62,000 bases of DNA from assembly GCF_000003815.2 (NCBI RefSeq), contig NC_049986.1:16877375-16939374 (forward strand). The letters run 5' to 3'. The position numbers were made by a program, and so were the translations under genes. Source of the stretch: Branchiostoma floridae (Eukaryota > Chordata > Leptocardii > Amphioxiformes > Branchiostomatidae). The number at the start of each line of letters is the position of its first letter. Position 1 is the stretch's first letter. Shown piece by piece: positions 26,818 to 39,300 of the stretch. Under the pieces are notes generated by a model, which was not told the DNA's origin, did not search any database, and saw only the letters and a list, made by a program, of their open reading frames with translations.

Positions 26818-29599
26818 TCACCCCTACTGCAAGCTGTATAAGTATTACTTTATCATTGAAGTCAGGATAAAATTACATTGCTTTATAGTACCCTAATTTT
26901 TTATTCATGCAAGTAAGTTCAATGTTCCCTACAAATTTGTAGCCACAAAATGTTTTGGTAAATGTACTTTGTAGTACGCCAAATAGCAATTACTGAAGCA
27001 ATATGATTTTGTAAACAGCCAGACGACGTTATCTCGTCAGTAACACTAACCTTCATCGACGCACTTTGTCGTAGACATGGTTTACCTCACTGGTGAAAAG
27101 ATGTGGTAGTTATCTTTGCACAAAAGATAGACGCAGCTGGAAATATACATGAGGCAGTAGTAAAATGGGCATATGTGTGTCAAATATGCCATTGGTAGCT
27201 TCGAGGCAGCCAAGATTTATTGAACAATACGTGTTGTAAATGGTGTTTTAAGACATCCATACGTCGTTCATAATGTCGTGGGGACTATAAACCGGTACTG
27301 TGTATGTACCCCATAGGGAAAATAAACGCTCTTCATACATGGGCTCCTCCGTTCTTAAGATCTGCTCATTACAACAGCATGTTTTAGGCCACTCTGCACA
27401 CTAAGAGTTATCGCGATACTTTCCTAATGAATTCGGACAATGTTGAAACGTGGTAAAAAGCATCAGAAGAAACATCTTAAGGACTTCTGATTTCTTTTGA
27501 ACTATCTCTATCAGTTCTATTATATTTGTTTTCTTTCTTTTATCCTTATTAAACGCTGATACTGTCGCCAATCTTATTTGGCGTAAATTCTGCTAACTGT
27601 TGACGCTGTGAAAAAAGGGGTCATTTTTTTCTCAGACGTTTTGTTTGCAGCTTTGGAATGCAGTCAGCTCTGACGAAGCTTATAATAATTGCTTTAAATA
27701 TCTATTGTCGTTAATGGATAGATGTGCCCAAAATGAAGAAAGAAGGAGAGAAAGCTTTGTAAACTACTCTCAGCTTTCATGGTCAGCATCTTCCAGTGTC
27801 ACCTTGAAATACAAATGACCGTTTTCTGAGATGTGCAATGCTTCCGAAATCACTTCAAAGGTCATTACAGGAGGTGGAAGGGCGAGGGAACCAATTGGTG
27901 GCACTTGGCATGTTCTACCATCTAGTTTGTGACTGCATTCCGGATTCGTCAGAGGACAGTAGTTGTGCGCACATTATGTTCAGCTGAAAGACAACGTAAA
28001 TGGGTCTGAAATCAGGGATCTTGAAATTGGACGTCTTCTCGTGCGAACAGAAAGGCTTAGAGCAGGTGCATATTGCCTTATTCAGAACCGTAATTTGCAC
28101 AAACGCTAAGTATATGCTTTGGGAAATCTTTGTAGTTGATCTTCGCTACGTAAGATCAAGCTGGTGATCAACGTGATATTTTCTATTGCATACTTGGCAT
28201 TATGTTACTACAATACTGCAGCTCAACAATTTTGCCACTTTCCAGTCAGGAAGCCTCATCAGTGCAATGGTGTTTGTATTTTCGTAAATTGCCATAGCAT
28301 AGTTTGTTTGCTGGAAATTTTGCGAGCGTAATACACCTATTTCAGTAATGATGTAACCGCGCTGCTCAAGAAATTCAATGTATAGAAATAAATCTTTTAG
28401 GCTTTGTACATTTTATCTTTTCGGTGATACTTTGACACTTTGCATGATATTCTAATAATGAAATTAATGGTTATACAACGCCAATTTAATTACCTCGTAG
28501 AGAGGTCGTCATAAGGAATGGAGCCCAACCAGGCAACTGCATATACCTGGACTGTAGCGCCACATCCATGCAAGTTGATTGCCACATAAATTACGGCTTT
28601 GGTGTCCTGGTCTATACAACCTGCGCACACACACTCGTTCAGCGCTTCAAATGCATAAGAAACGATACCGTGTCGAATGGGCTTCTCGTCCATGCATCTC
28701 GAAACACATTACTGTGTGCCATCCGCAACCATCCTTGAGTACAAGCACAACCTATCACCGAAGTGATTTGTATGAAAGTGTGTCCCTAACACAAGCTTTT
28801 GTAATCCAAAGTAAACGTTTGCACGATAGAGATCGTCGGTGTATAATCAGAGTTCTGAACGAGCTACATGAGAATATTTTTGTGTTGCAGCAGCTATAGC
28901 TACTTTGTCCAAAAGATGTAAGATTTCTGAAAAACGTCAGTCAGCCCTTCCTAGACACCACTCTTGTTTGTTTCTGTGCTCTGATGAATCAACCTGAATT
29001 TTGTACTTTATTCATGTACTGTGTGGCCAGCAGAAGCATCAACGACGCAGCCAGGAACTGAGCGATTACCTTATTCTATCCATATGCATGAGGTTAGACC
29101 GACCATTGTGATTGTCCAATCAATATATGTTATAATGTTGTTGTTTTTTTTAAATTCTGGACTAATCATTATACCATTGTCGAACGTTTCGTCTATATAT
29201 GAACAATGGTTAGTCCAAATTCGACTCAAAAGAAAGTAACAAAACAGCTGTTATAATTGGAAGTTTTGAAGAAATTTGATTATACATTCCAATCTGGTAC
29301 TTAACCTATTGAACATTACAACATATTCAACTTGTGGCAAACTAAGAAACAGAGTGAAGTCAGACAAGTCTATCTCTCGTGTTATTTCATTTTTTCCTCT
29401 TTTTATAAAAACTTGAATGAAGACGATCCCAAAATAATTGGGGAGTGGCCTGCACTCAACTGTAATTCTGGGATTATGCCAGTTGTATTCCGAGTGAAAA
29501 TAGGTGAAAGGATCGATCGGAAACCATGTGTTTATATCTTAAGGAAACGATTTTACCATTACACCAGGCGAAATGACTACACATATAGGACAGGTTGAC

Positions 29600-29930
29600 T
29601 CTCTGTAAGACTTTCAAAGAAACCATTAACCATAGGCTAGGGATTAAACTTTGCGTCTGCCTCTTAACAACAGGGCGTATTGCAACCAACTTTAAACGTC
29701 GCCTCGACGATTACGTTACCTTGCCGTTGGTATTTAGACTGAAGAGGTAGAGAAACGACTTTAATTTCCTCGTGTGTCCCCAGGTGGGTCATTGCCAGCC
29801 GGGTGTTACTAAGCACGTTGTTTTTGACTTGCACAATTTAGCCTAGGGACGAGTTTAAAAGGACCGATATTGCCAACGGCTACACTTGGTGCAGCTCACC
29901 CACCGATCAATCCATAAAGTTACTAAAAAG
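29600..29930 (+). repeat. Degraded LINE-like reverse-transcriptase C-terminus
   Basis: A frame ending with a TAG stop near 29748 reads GRIATNFKRRLDDYVTLPL, then VFRLKR. The FKRRLDDYV piece is typical of the last residues of LINE reverse-transcriptase ORFs, where a helix follows the RT domain (family knowledge). Upstream frames are broken. The sequence pairs with 5126-5510. Confidence 0.4.
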
Positions 29931-30498
29931 GGTTAGTATTAGGAATGGGATTATCATCTGTCTGTCTCCGTGTTTGTATTAGAAAAATCACGGAGGAAAT
30001 TTAAGCACTTTGGATCATTGCCCTCCAAACTTAACAGCTGTTTTTAAGTTAAATTTATTCTGGTATAATTCCTCTGGTCTAACCATGACCTTTTACTCCT
30101 TTCCGAGCGTATTGTTTTTAGGAATGGGAAAAGACCAGAAAAACAAACTACATTTAATTGGTCTCAAATGATGTTATCTTAAGCAAGAAAGGGGCTGATT
30201 TGCACCAATGGTTATGTAGTGTATAATACTCAGAACCCACAATAAATCAATGCCATCGATCATCCAACTGTGAACCTGGTCACTCTAGCGCATGGAGCAG
30301 TATCAGACTTGCGGGTACATATTGATCATTCAGTCACCCATCAAGGTCTGGCTTTAGCCCCAGATCATGCCTGGCATCTAATATTAAAAGCGTAAAAACG
30401 CTGTTGACAGGTATAATCTTCCCTTATATGACGTAAAATTCAATCCTGTAGCTATTACGTCGGTTGAGTGACAACAGCCTCTTGGTCCATAGCGAGAA

Positions 30499-30860
30499 AC
30501 CTTCAGAAGAGCCATCGCCTATCGTGGACCCAACTTCTGGAACAGTCTACCACTAGACATACGCATAGCCACAATTTTGGCTTCCTTTAAGAGACCCTTA
30601 AAGTAACGGGAACGACCAAAATGAATGGACTCGAATCATATTCCTAATTGTTAACAATTATGTATTTTATACCATGTATGTAAAATTGTGTATGTAGACT
30701 TATAAGACTCATAAGAACTTTAAATGGTGTAAATTATATCGCTATTATGTATTTTGAGCCTTGCGTCTTTCCTCATCAGTTCAGCTCCTCATGACCTCAA
30801 TGAAAAGTGACTTGCATGCAGATTTGAGCTTTCATGAATAAACAAAGGTTCAAACATTGG
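30499..30860 (+). mobile_element. LINE 3' end: RT C-terminus plus 3' UTR (CR1/L2-like)
   Basis: From about 30499 one frame reads TFRRAIAYRGPNFWNSLP, followed by LDIR, ASFKRPLK and a TAA stop at 30604-30606. The RGPxxWNSLPxxIR...SFKRxLK signature is the well-known end of CR1/L2-clade reverse transcriptases. About 250 bp of non-coding sequence follows, ending with aataaa (30837-30842) and caaaggttcaaac, as in a LINE 3' UTR. The rest of the ORF upstream is unrecognisable, so this is a dead 5'-truncated copy. Confidence 0.7.
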
Positions 30861-32440
30861 CAAGGTCGCAAACCATTGGAATAGTCTCACTACTGTGACG
30901 GGTCACAGGTGCCTGGAGGTTTGCAATACCGCATTCCCAGTCTCAGATGATATCAACATGTATCCTAGAAACTACCGTCACAACCTGATACGATTGCATT
31001 TCAGCTACAGATGTTCAACCGCCATTTTCAAAATGAAGCCCGATTCTCGCAAAGCACACTGTTTAATACCTGCAGCTTGAAAAACAGCTTGAATAATATC
31101 TATGAAGACTTGACGTAGGTGTCCCTAAGCCAATCCTTCTCCTTGACACTGATCAATGAAAACATTGAAACTAATTGACACCAACTAGTGCACCAGTATC
31201 GGAACAATATGCAATGTTTCGCAAAAACTTTCCTATTGCCACAGCTTCCCGGTGAATATTTCGAAGAGCTCTAATATCTAACTATGTTATAGACGGAAGA
31301 GATACATTCTATGCTAGTATGAATACCTGTAATTGACTGGGATTTCTTCGACTCTTGAGCTTTTAAACCTACAAAGTTGTATTATTGCCAAATGTCAGCA
31401 GTAATCCATCTAAATCTTTTCATAGCTCTTTGTAAAGAAGGTGCATTTGCTTCGTGATTCGGTTCGTTCCAAACTGCTAAGCTAATCAGGAATGCTGAAA
31501 GCCAGCAGATGCAATACATCTATCTTCGGCTGAAGGCCAATTACTCAACGATTATCGCCTTGAAATTATCTCCTGGTGCAGCTTTCACCACTCTTCTGAT
31601 TGATGCGTGAGTGGGTGTTTCGCATTTTGTAGTTTGGTACCTGCCATAGATGGATGGCCCCAACTAGCAGTACTAGGCGGAAAGTAGATTGCTGTAATCA
31701 CTACGTTTGAAATGAGCTCAAAGCTTGCTGATAAACGACCCATATAACTATACTGTATGTTGTTTTATGTGCAGTAATTCAATTTTAAAGAATTTGATTA
31801 ATTTGTTACTATACCTTTTCGCAAGTTCAGTATTGATATTGCAACCTTTTGTCTGTTTCCACGACGATTTTCCACTGTTGCCACTGTCAGGATACCAGAA
31901 AATGACTTACACAAAATGTGACAAAGGTAACTGTCTGCTTTGCTTGCATCTTGCCATCCGTTTTTATCATCCTTTCCAAGATTTTTAATTCATTTGGTCT
32001 TTTTTTGAGGATTAAGCATTTCACCTGGCACTTGGGTTAGGTAGAGCTAGAGATTAGCTTCATCGGAGATTGTCTATCTCAAATTCTCTCCGTGTTTGAT
32101 ACATCGTCTTATCTTTAACCAACAACCCGTCCATTGTTCAGCTCAGCGAACTTGACATTCTTCACGTTACATATTCTGTAGTGTTCAAAGGAGGAGCAGA
32201 ATCGGTCCGTAAGGTGTATGCAATAGTGGAAAGCAGTGGGTATTTTTCTGGTTATGGCGAATAATCAACGAGATATGATACAAGCATCAGTAGCCTTTGG
32301 ACGTGCTCAAACATGCAGCCATCATTTACGTTACAATCACTTGTGAGCAGAAAATGGTGTCTGATAAATTGTTAAAAGCTGAATGGCAGCTATTCGAGCA
32401 TTTTGTACCATCTTGTAATTGAACACGTCTCATTGAATTC

Positions 32441-33393
32441 ATAAATCTTCTACTTGCATGTTGCATGGCATCAATTTAGCCCAGTGGCAATTGCACATCA
32501 CAGTACCGTAGATTAGGGGAAGACGGGTCTGGTGGAACGCATTTGACTTCTGACTTTAACGTGCTGATCATACGGACTGCAGATGTACACTGGGCAATAT
32601 CCTTCACTCAAAGGGCCATAAATAAATGCGTAGCTTCATGTATTTGATGGTTTCTAGAGGCTTCTGTGCCTGGACTATTTCTTTTTTTTATTCAGGAAAC
32701 ATATAAGGATACGCTGTATATCTTGTAATAGAAGCCATGCAATAACACGATTCGATTACTCATTAGTATCAGTCATAAACTTCCCCATTTGGACATATAT
32801 CACTTAGGGTAACTCGTAACTTGGAAAACCAAACAGGCTCACGGTCCCCATGGTGCTGTTGAAATGATTCAGGCGTTTTACAAGTATTGACTTCGCAGTT
32901 AATCCTAACAATGACGGGTACTAGAGGTTCTTTCAATAATTTTGAAACAAAGTTCAGGTCTACTGACTTTGGTGACCTGCGCCCTATAACTTTGTCTGAA
33001 GCATATGCAAATTTGGTAGTGTGTATGCAATCGGTCCCAACGGGAATACGAATCTATTGTACTATATGTCGATAACTTTGTACCGGTTTGTTCCGCGGTG
33101 TGCATGTTACTAACTCAATTCCTTTTATCGTTACGCAGATCTCCTTCGATCAACATTGACCTGAAGTGGATTGAAAATGCTGGCACATAAAGCGGTTGTC
33201 GTCCCTTGGTGAGTGATGAATGGCCTACGACTTCCACAAGGAAGGAGAGCATATTTGGTGATTGTTGACTACTTCGAGCTGAGGCAAAATATATCAATCT
33301 ACAAAGCAATGGAAAACACTGGTCAAGAGTCCTGGTCTACATGCGAATTACTTCCTATAGTGGTATGAGGACCGAAGTGGAAATACCTCGGAA
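32441..33393. other. Upstream region of the LRR-Ig gene
   Basis: About 950 bp between the end of the duplicated segment and the receptor start codon. It should contain the 5' UTR and promoter, but I see no convincing TATA box or other identifiable site. The short open frames here look random. Confidence 0.4.
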
Positions 33394-35927
33394 ATGGCTT
33401 CTTCTGTTGGAAAACTTCTTTTGATAATTCTTACACTTCATGTATGGGGTAACACATATGCTCAACGATGTCCACGGGAGTGTCTTTGCAGTCCCCCGGA
33501 CAATAGCGTGTACTGCAGTGACCAGAGGCTAACTAGTTTCCCGACCAACATCCCGAGATACGTCTCTATTCTCAGTCTACACAGGAACAAGATTAAAACG
33601 TTGGGTCGAGGCCAGTTCCGATCATTGACAAACCTCAACACGTTGGAGCTCAGTGCTAATGAGATATCGGAAATCGAGCCTGGTGCATTCATTGGACTTG
33701 GAGATCTGAGAACATTGGAGCTGAATAATAATAGACTTACAAGTATCGATGGGGCAATATTCCAAGGCTTAACTCGCCTCAACAATCTAGGGTTGAGAAA
33801 CAACCCTATATATTGCCTTCCTAAGTATGCATTTTCGTACGTGCCATCGTTAAAGTTTCTGGACCTTGGCAGATTGTTCAAACTGCAAGCTATTTCAAAG
33901 CACGCTTTTGCTGGATTGAAGAATCTGGTGTATCTGAACATGACGGAGTGCAACCTCGTGACGGTTCCACATCTGAAGCACCTAGAAAGCCTCGAGAACT
34001 TGGACCTGTCCCGAAACTCCATTGACAAGCTCGAGACTGACAATTTGGCCGAGCTGAAAGGCTTAGGGAGCTTGAGGATGCCATCAAATCTGTTATCTGA
34101 AATCGAACAAGATAGCTTTGAAGACTTGGGGTCACTTAGGGAGCTGGATCTTTCGGACAATTACCTAACGATTCTTCCGTTCGGGCTCTTTTCTAATATG
34201 AGAGCCTTGACCAAAGTAAACTTGGGTGGTAATCCGTGGAACTGTACTTGTGAAGTCACGTGGCTCGTCACCTGGTTGCGTAGAAAAACGCGAAGTGACC
34301 CAACCAGAGAGTCCTGTGGCAGATGTCAGTCTCCTTGGACGTTCCGGGGGAGATTACTTTGCGACGTTCCTGTGACGAAATTGAAATGTACCCCGCCACA
34401 AATCACTGACGCGCCGAGGGCTCTGAATGTTACAGCTGGTGGAAATGCTACTCTCCAGTGCAACACCGGGGATTCAAAAGAGACGGCCGTTAACTGGATA
34501 TCACCGAACGGAACCATGATTCGAAAAGGTTCTTTTAAGGTACGTTGTTTGTTCAATCAGAATATAGGCACATGTGTAAGTAAGCATGGTTAAAAACTTG
34601 TGCATCTAGGAAAGCGAAAATACTAAATTAAGCTTAGAATTTGAGGTAATCTATTCCAATTGGATCGAAAATGTTTAACTATAGGGTTATCAAATATAAA
34701 GAACGGCCCCTTGATATGCCCTGTGCTTAAGCGACCACTGAATCATTTATCATACTGGCTTCATATCGTTGTTGCAAAATCGAAATGGCAAGATTACTTG
34801 GTGCTGGTAATCAATTATTAAATGTACGTCAGTTCTTATTCAAGTATTGATATCATACTGCGTTTCAGCTTAAAGTCAAGTTCGCCGGGGGTCGGACCTT
34901 GAACTTCGCCAGAGTCTCAACATCTGACGCTGGAATTTACAGATGCGTTGCGAGAAATTCGGCAGGAACAACAACGTTAGATACCATTCTGAACGTCACG
35001 GGAAGTGTACTTCCAATCTTCCGTGCGACAGAAATACCTATAAATGGTGAAGAGCCAGAAGACGATAACTTGTGCCAGCGGGCGTTTGAGAAGGCTACTT
35101 CATCCGTCAGCGGTGGGCCTCAGCTAACCTGGCAGCGTGACTCCAAACCAACACCCGGGAGGACTAATGAAACATTCAAAACGCCAGAGCCTCTTCCGAC
35201 TGTCTTTGAACCTGGCTTTGATATGACGAAGAATACAGATAAACCCTCTTCAAACGTAGATCACCAGAAGTACATCATTGCATCCATCGTGTCGGTTATA
35301 TCGTTTGGTTTGTTGGTATGGCTCATTTTCTTCCTTTTACTGAGATGGGATTTCTGTTGCCCTGCGAATAGGTTTTTGGCGAAGAAGCGAGAAAATAGAA
35401 CAAAAGCCCAGAAAGACGACGGCGATTTCAGGACACGATGCTGCAGACTACGTTGCTGTCTGCGGGAACCAGAAAAGGACGCCCCCATCGAAATTCCCGA
35501 GCCATTGCAAGGTTATCCAACATTGGAACTCACCAAACTGGAACAGCGGAAAATGAACACCATTGAGGTTTACAGCCCGGTCGAACTGATAAAGGACTCA
35601 AAGGAGTTCACAGATATCGATACTCTTAAAGGAGGTTTAGACATAGACTGTGACGTTGATTTAAGACAACTGAAGTTACACACTCCTGAAAAGACTGCCA
35701 GTTTACAGAGAAAGAAAAACTTGGAGAGTTTTAATCCTGCCATATCCTCAGGTGTACAGCATACTTGCAGTCTGAAGAAGAGTCCTTCTAAGCCTGTTTA
35801 CACCCCTGTGAAAATACCCGACTTCCATAGAAATATCGCGGATGTCTACATCATCCGGAAAGATCCCGATCAGAGCTGCATGGTTCCGCAGGTGTCAGAT
35901 ACCTCTATGAAGGAAACTGGCGTTTAG
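33394..35927 (+). CDS. LRR-Ig type I transmembrane receptor, two exons
   Basis: Exon 1 is 33394-34539 and exon 2 is 34869-35927, separated by a 329-bp GT-AG intron in phase 0. The donor is aag|gtacgt and the acceptor tttcag|ctt. The product has 734 residues: signal peptide 1-24, Cys-rich LRR N-cap about 26-54, nine LRRs about 57-271, LRR C-cap about 280-333 (NPWNCTC), and an Ig domain about 337-425 with Cys356, Trp368, DAGIYRC and Cys408, split by the intron. A Thr/Pro-rich stalk follows, then a membrane helix at 517-540. The 194-residue tail has juxtamembrane Cys pairs (545-546, 573-574, 578-579) and Tyr motifs YPTL (598), YSPV (617) and YTPV (693). The start fits gaaATGG. This layout is that of neuronal-type LRR-Ig adhesion receptors (LINGO, AMIGO and LRRC4-like), a family expanded in amphioxus. 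The ligand and exact orthology are unknown. Confidence 0.93.
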
Positions 35928-35953
35928 AAAGTCACTTTGTATGGTTCACGGCA

Positions 35954-36357
35954 AATAAATGTTTCGTACGTATGATTTTCTCCTTCACAGATTTATCTCT
36001 CTTGACATGATTCATACAGCCCATGTTGCTACTTATTTGTTTGTTAAGGTCCGACAAATCATCAACGTGGCTTTTCTTAAGATGATTTCGTGCCATTAAG
36101 AACAATGTCACACTATGAAAATTACCTCTGAAGATTAAGCAGTAAAACTCATGATAATCCATCGTCCACTCCTACGATGAGTTATTAAACGATAACACAT
36201 GTTTATTATTCGTTTATTTTTTTACATCAAATCAATAGACTATATATAAAGTTGGCATTTATATTGGATGATATTGTACAAGCATGTGCGAAGACAGATG
36301 TTACATTCTTTCATTTTGTGGCATGTTTTGGAAATGTCAACACTTGCACTGAATAAA
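35954..36357 (+). promoter_or_regulatory. Candidate polyadenylation signals of the LRR-Ig gene
   Basis: AATAAA occurs at 35954-35959, 27 nt after the stop codon, and again at 36352-36357. The first would give a very short 3' UTR and the second one of about 430 nt. The sequence does not decide which is used. Confidence 0.4.
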
Positions 36358-39300
36358 GACGTTGGTTTCAACCTGCATCATTTCTTGCCGTCCTGAGACC
36401 ATATAACCTCCTTGCTGAGACATACACGACCTATATGATTGTGACGAGTAGATGGGTTGATCGGCTCGGAGTGTGAGACTATCTCTGGAGACAGTCCCAT
36501 CTGTTGCCATGACGCAGAAGGTGAGCAAAGGGCATATAGGAGACCTAAGTGGGCGCCACCAAGGAATGAGTGTTGGCTTGTTCGTATTAGTGTGGTCAGA
36601 AGGCGTGCGAATGGAAAGTCAAGAGTGTCACATAGAGGGGGGTCGAACAGAAATGAAGATGAAAAGACGAGCTAGTACTTTTTCTTTCGTTCAGATACCG
36701 GCACTGACCAGATGAGCATAGGTCATACGTTTCCATTTTCGGGATATGCATAGACAGGGTGTCCGACGTGCATCCGCACTTTACAACATAGATAAGGTCG
36801 CTAAAAGGGTCTTATGCAGGAACTTCAAAGGTAAGTAGCATGCGTCACTGTACCTCTTGACAAGAATATCATCTTTGGGTCTATCAGGAGATAGTTTACA
36901 CACTGTGAACTTTGATTTGCCAGGGTAAAATACCCAGGAAGTTCATTAAACAACAGACTCCAACCCACCCCCGTTAAGTATAATCTTTAAACAAAAGATA
37001 CCAACCTCACCCCACATTAGTATAGTCTTTGATAAGATTTCATCATCCTCTTAAAGTCTGCCTTGCCATTAACCGGCGCCACTTTAGCTAGTTGTCTATT
37101 AGTTATGTTCTTTGCAGCCCAACTCAGCGTCAACAATCTACTGTATTTAATTGGATAACATCAAGTGACGACGAATGTAGGAACGCGCAATTGGCGGATA
37201 ATTGAATCCAAGCCGTGCTGCCGTCTCTAGAAGACAGTGATGAATACACTAACGTCTGTTCCTGCGGCACTTTGTACATCGTGACTGGTGAAGCGAGAAA
37301 TCTCTGTCTGCTTCCCTCACTGTTACACAGTGGGAAATTAAACTGAAGGTTTATCGTCTTTTATAGTCTTTAGAACTGACTAATACTTCGTAAGATCGTA
37401 ATTCAAGGACCTGGATGGCGTAATAACACTGCTAGTCATCCGAAAAGAACCTCATTATTCATTATTCAAAGATGTTCAACGGACCAAGTAGCTAACAGTG
37501 TGCGCCATTGCGCTCTAGGGAATGTATCATTTACTAACTTTAAAGCCTCCTGCCCTGTTTGAGAGTAACTGAATTAACCAAGGAATGAGGAGAGATAGTC
37601 AGAAATAAAGTTGGTATATATTGTCCATAGCATAGTTGAAGTAATGACGAACCACCCAGTAAATCAGTGGCCATTTTTTCATTGGATGTCTCTAATAGTT
37701 GTAAGGCTAATAGGTTAGGCTAGCAGACCGAAGATGTCTTTATATATTGTGCCATGCCATTAAATGTACAATGTCACATCAGACTGGGAATGAAAATGTT
37801 GACTAGTTCAGTTAATATACCTGCGTCGATTCCGCTACATTATCTACGAAACTGCACAAATTGCACGTCTCTCAACAATCGCATCAGAAGTTCAAACTCG
37901 AGTTGTATTCTGCAATGACAAAAATGGCGTCCGTCCAAGATGACTGATTTATAGGAACAACTGTATGATGACGTGAACACCTAGATGTCGATGAGGGGGG
38001 AGAGGCAAATCGTTCCATCATATTGCCATATAGTCCAGCAGATATTTTCAAGTGAAATCAAGTTTGCAACTTAAGTAGGGATGAACATCAGGCAGAATTT
38101 AAACTGTTGGAATTCGCCAACATTCCACAACAAATTTTCATTTTTCAGACTCCGTTGATTACTTCACGGAGGTTTGAGTTCCTCGAACTTTAGTTGATAT
38201 CGGATTAAACCACTACAAGTACAAGTTTCGAGACGAATGATGACTTGGCTATTGATCTCGAGGTGTGGCCCAGTGTATGAATCATCACGTTCCTCTACAT
38301 GTCCAGAAAGCCTGGGCAGCTGAGATGATGGGGACCACTCGTGGCGATCACGGCTCTGGTACATGACCTTGAGGTACGTGACCTTCTAAAGCTTTCTCCC
38401 GCATTAATCTTATCAGAAACATAAAGTCTGTGCCTTCGGTCTCTAATGCATATGATACGTTCTTTTTATTGAACCTTTACGGGGACTGATCCTAATTTTC
38501 AATCAGCCTCAAGGCCAATGTCCTACAAGCTGATATAAATAATTTCCGCTTTTATCACGGATTAACGGATGTTTTGGCAGCGGAAGCATGTTGACTTTAA
38601 TTCGTTATTTTCCCGTTAATCCTACGAACGTGACTCAAGTATCAATCTGCACCTTAAAACTCTATATAAAAGAAGAATGCTCCCCGAGGCAAAACCCGAA
38701 CGCCTTTTCCTAGAAGAAGATTAAGGCACAGGTGCGCGTGATGTGAAAACCAATTAAAACTTAATTGTATTCCTGCATGGCGGTAGCTCACTAAATGTGA
38801 CAAAATATCACGAACGACCAGTATATTTACTGTCTTCTTGGACTCCTTTAGATAGCCGACCTTTGTTTCATGAAATGTCAATCTTAAGTGGGTCTGCCAG
38901 TAATATTGCCGAGTAGCCATGATTAAGTCCAATATTGTTAAAAGGAATTATTTCCTTCTCCAGCCATCTTGTCTACAGATCGGACACAACATTAGCCCTC
39001 CTGACATCCAGCAGGTACAGCTATTTATCTTGTCTGCCGCCTGAGACTTGCTCTTCACTACTTCGCTTCCGAATAAAGTCAAGGGGTAAACTCTGGTAAT
39101 TTCGCACACTTGAACGGGATGTGGCCTGACATCACCATACCTGATGTAGGTTTTATGACGATTACGAGGTGTGGAAATGAGTTGGCAAGTCGTCTTTGTG
39201 GCAACGTCGGGGTTGCGAACCGGGAGTGCCCCGATGGTATTGTGGAGGAAAAAGGAAATTGGAAAGCAAGGCGCTATGTTACGAGCAGCGTCGGGGTAAA

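Larger units (their letters stand above)
23785..26826. mobile_element. Large foldback (inverted-repeat) element with internal gap
   Basis: The arms 23785-25472 and 25717-26826 are reverse complements of each other at high identity along more than 1 kb. The outer ends read taggggtgggta (left) and, reversed, taggggtgagta (right). The flanking 8-mers cagcacgc (23777-23784) and ctgcaagc (26827-26834) agree at 6 of 8 positions, which would fit an old hAT-type target duplication. The left arm carries a 514-bp SINE that the right arm lacks and about 16 bp extra near 25097. A centre of GGTCCAG-type repeats (25480-25563) and a 100-N gap separate the arms. There is no transposase frame. An assembly join of two haplotypes across the gap is an alternative explanation. 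Confidence 0.75.
20020..32440 (+). repeat. Diverged segmental duplication, copy 2
   Basis: This is the collinear partner of 1232-7080. It is about twice as long. About 3.0 kb of the excess is the foldback element 23785-26826. The rest includes sequence near the LINE-like fragments at 29.6 and 30.5 kb. The foldback element is absent from copy 1, so it was probably inserted after duplication. No gene is evident inside. The LRR-Ig receptor gene begins about 1 kb past its end. Confidence 0.6.

Noticed and set aside
33462-34160. Long minus-strand open frame of 232 codons
   Set aside because: It is antisense to exon 1 of the LRR-Ig gene and its content simply mirrors the LRR repeats.
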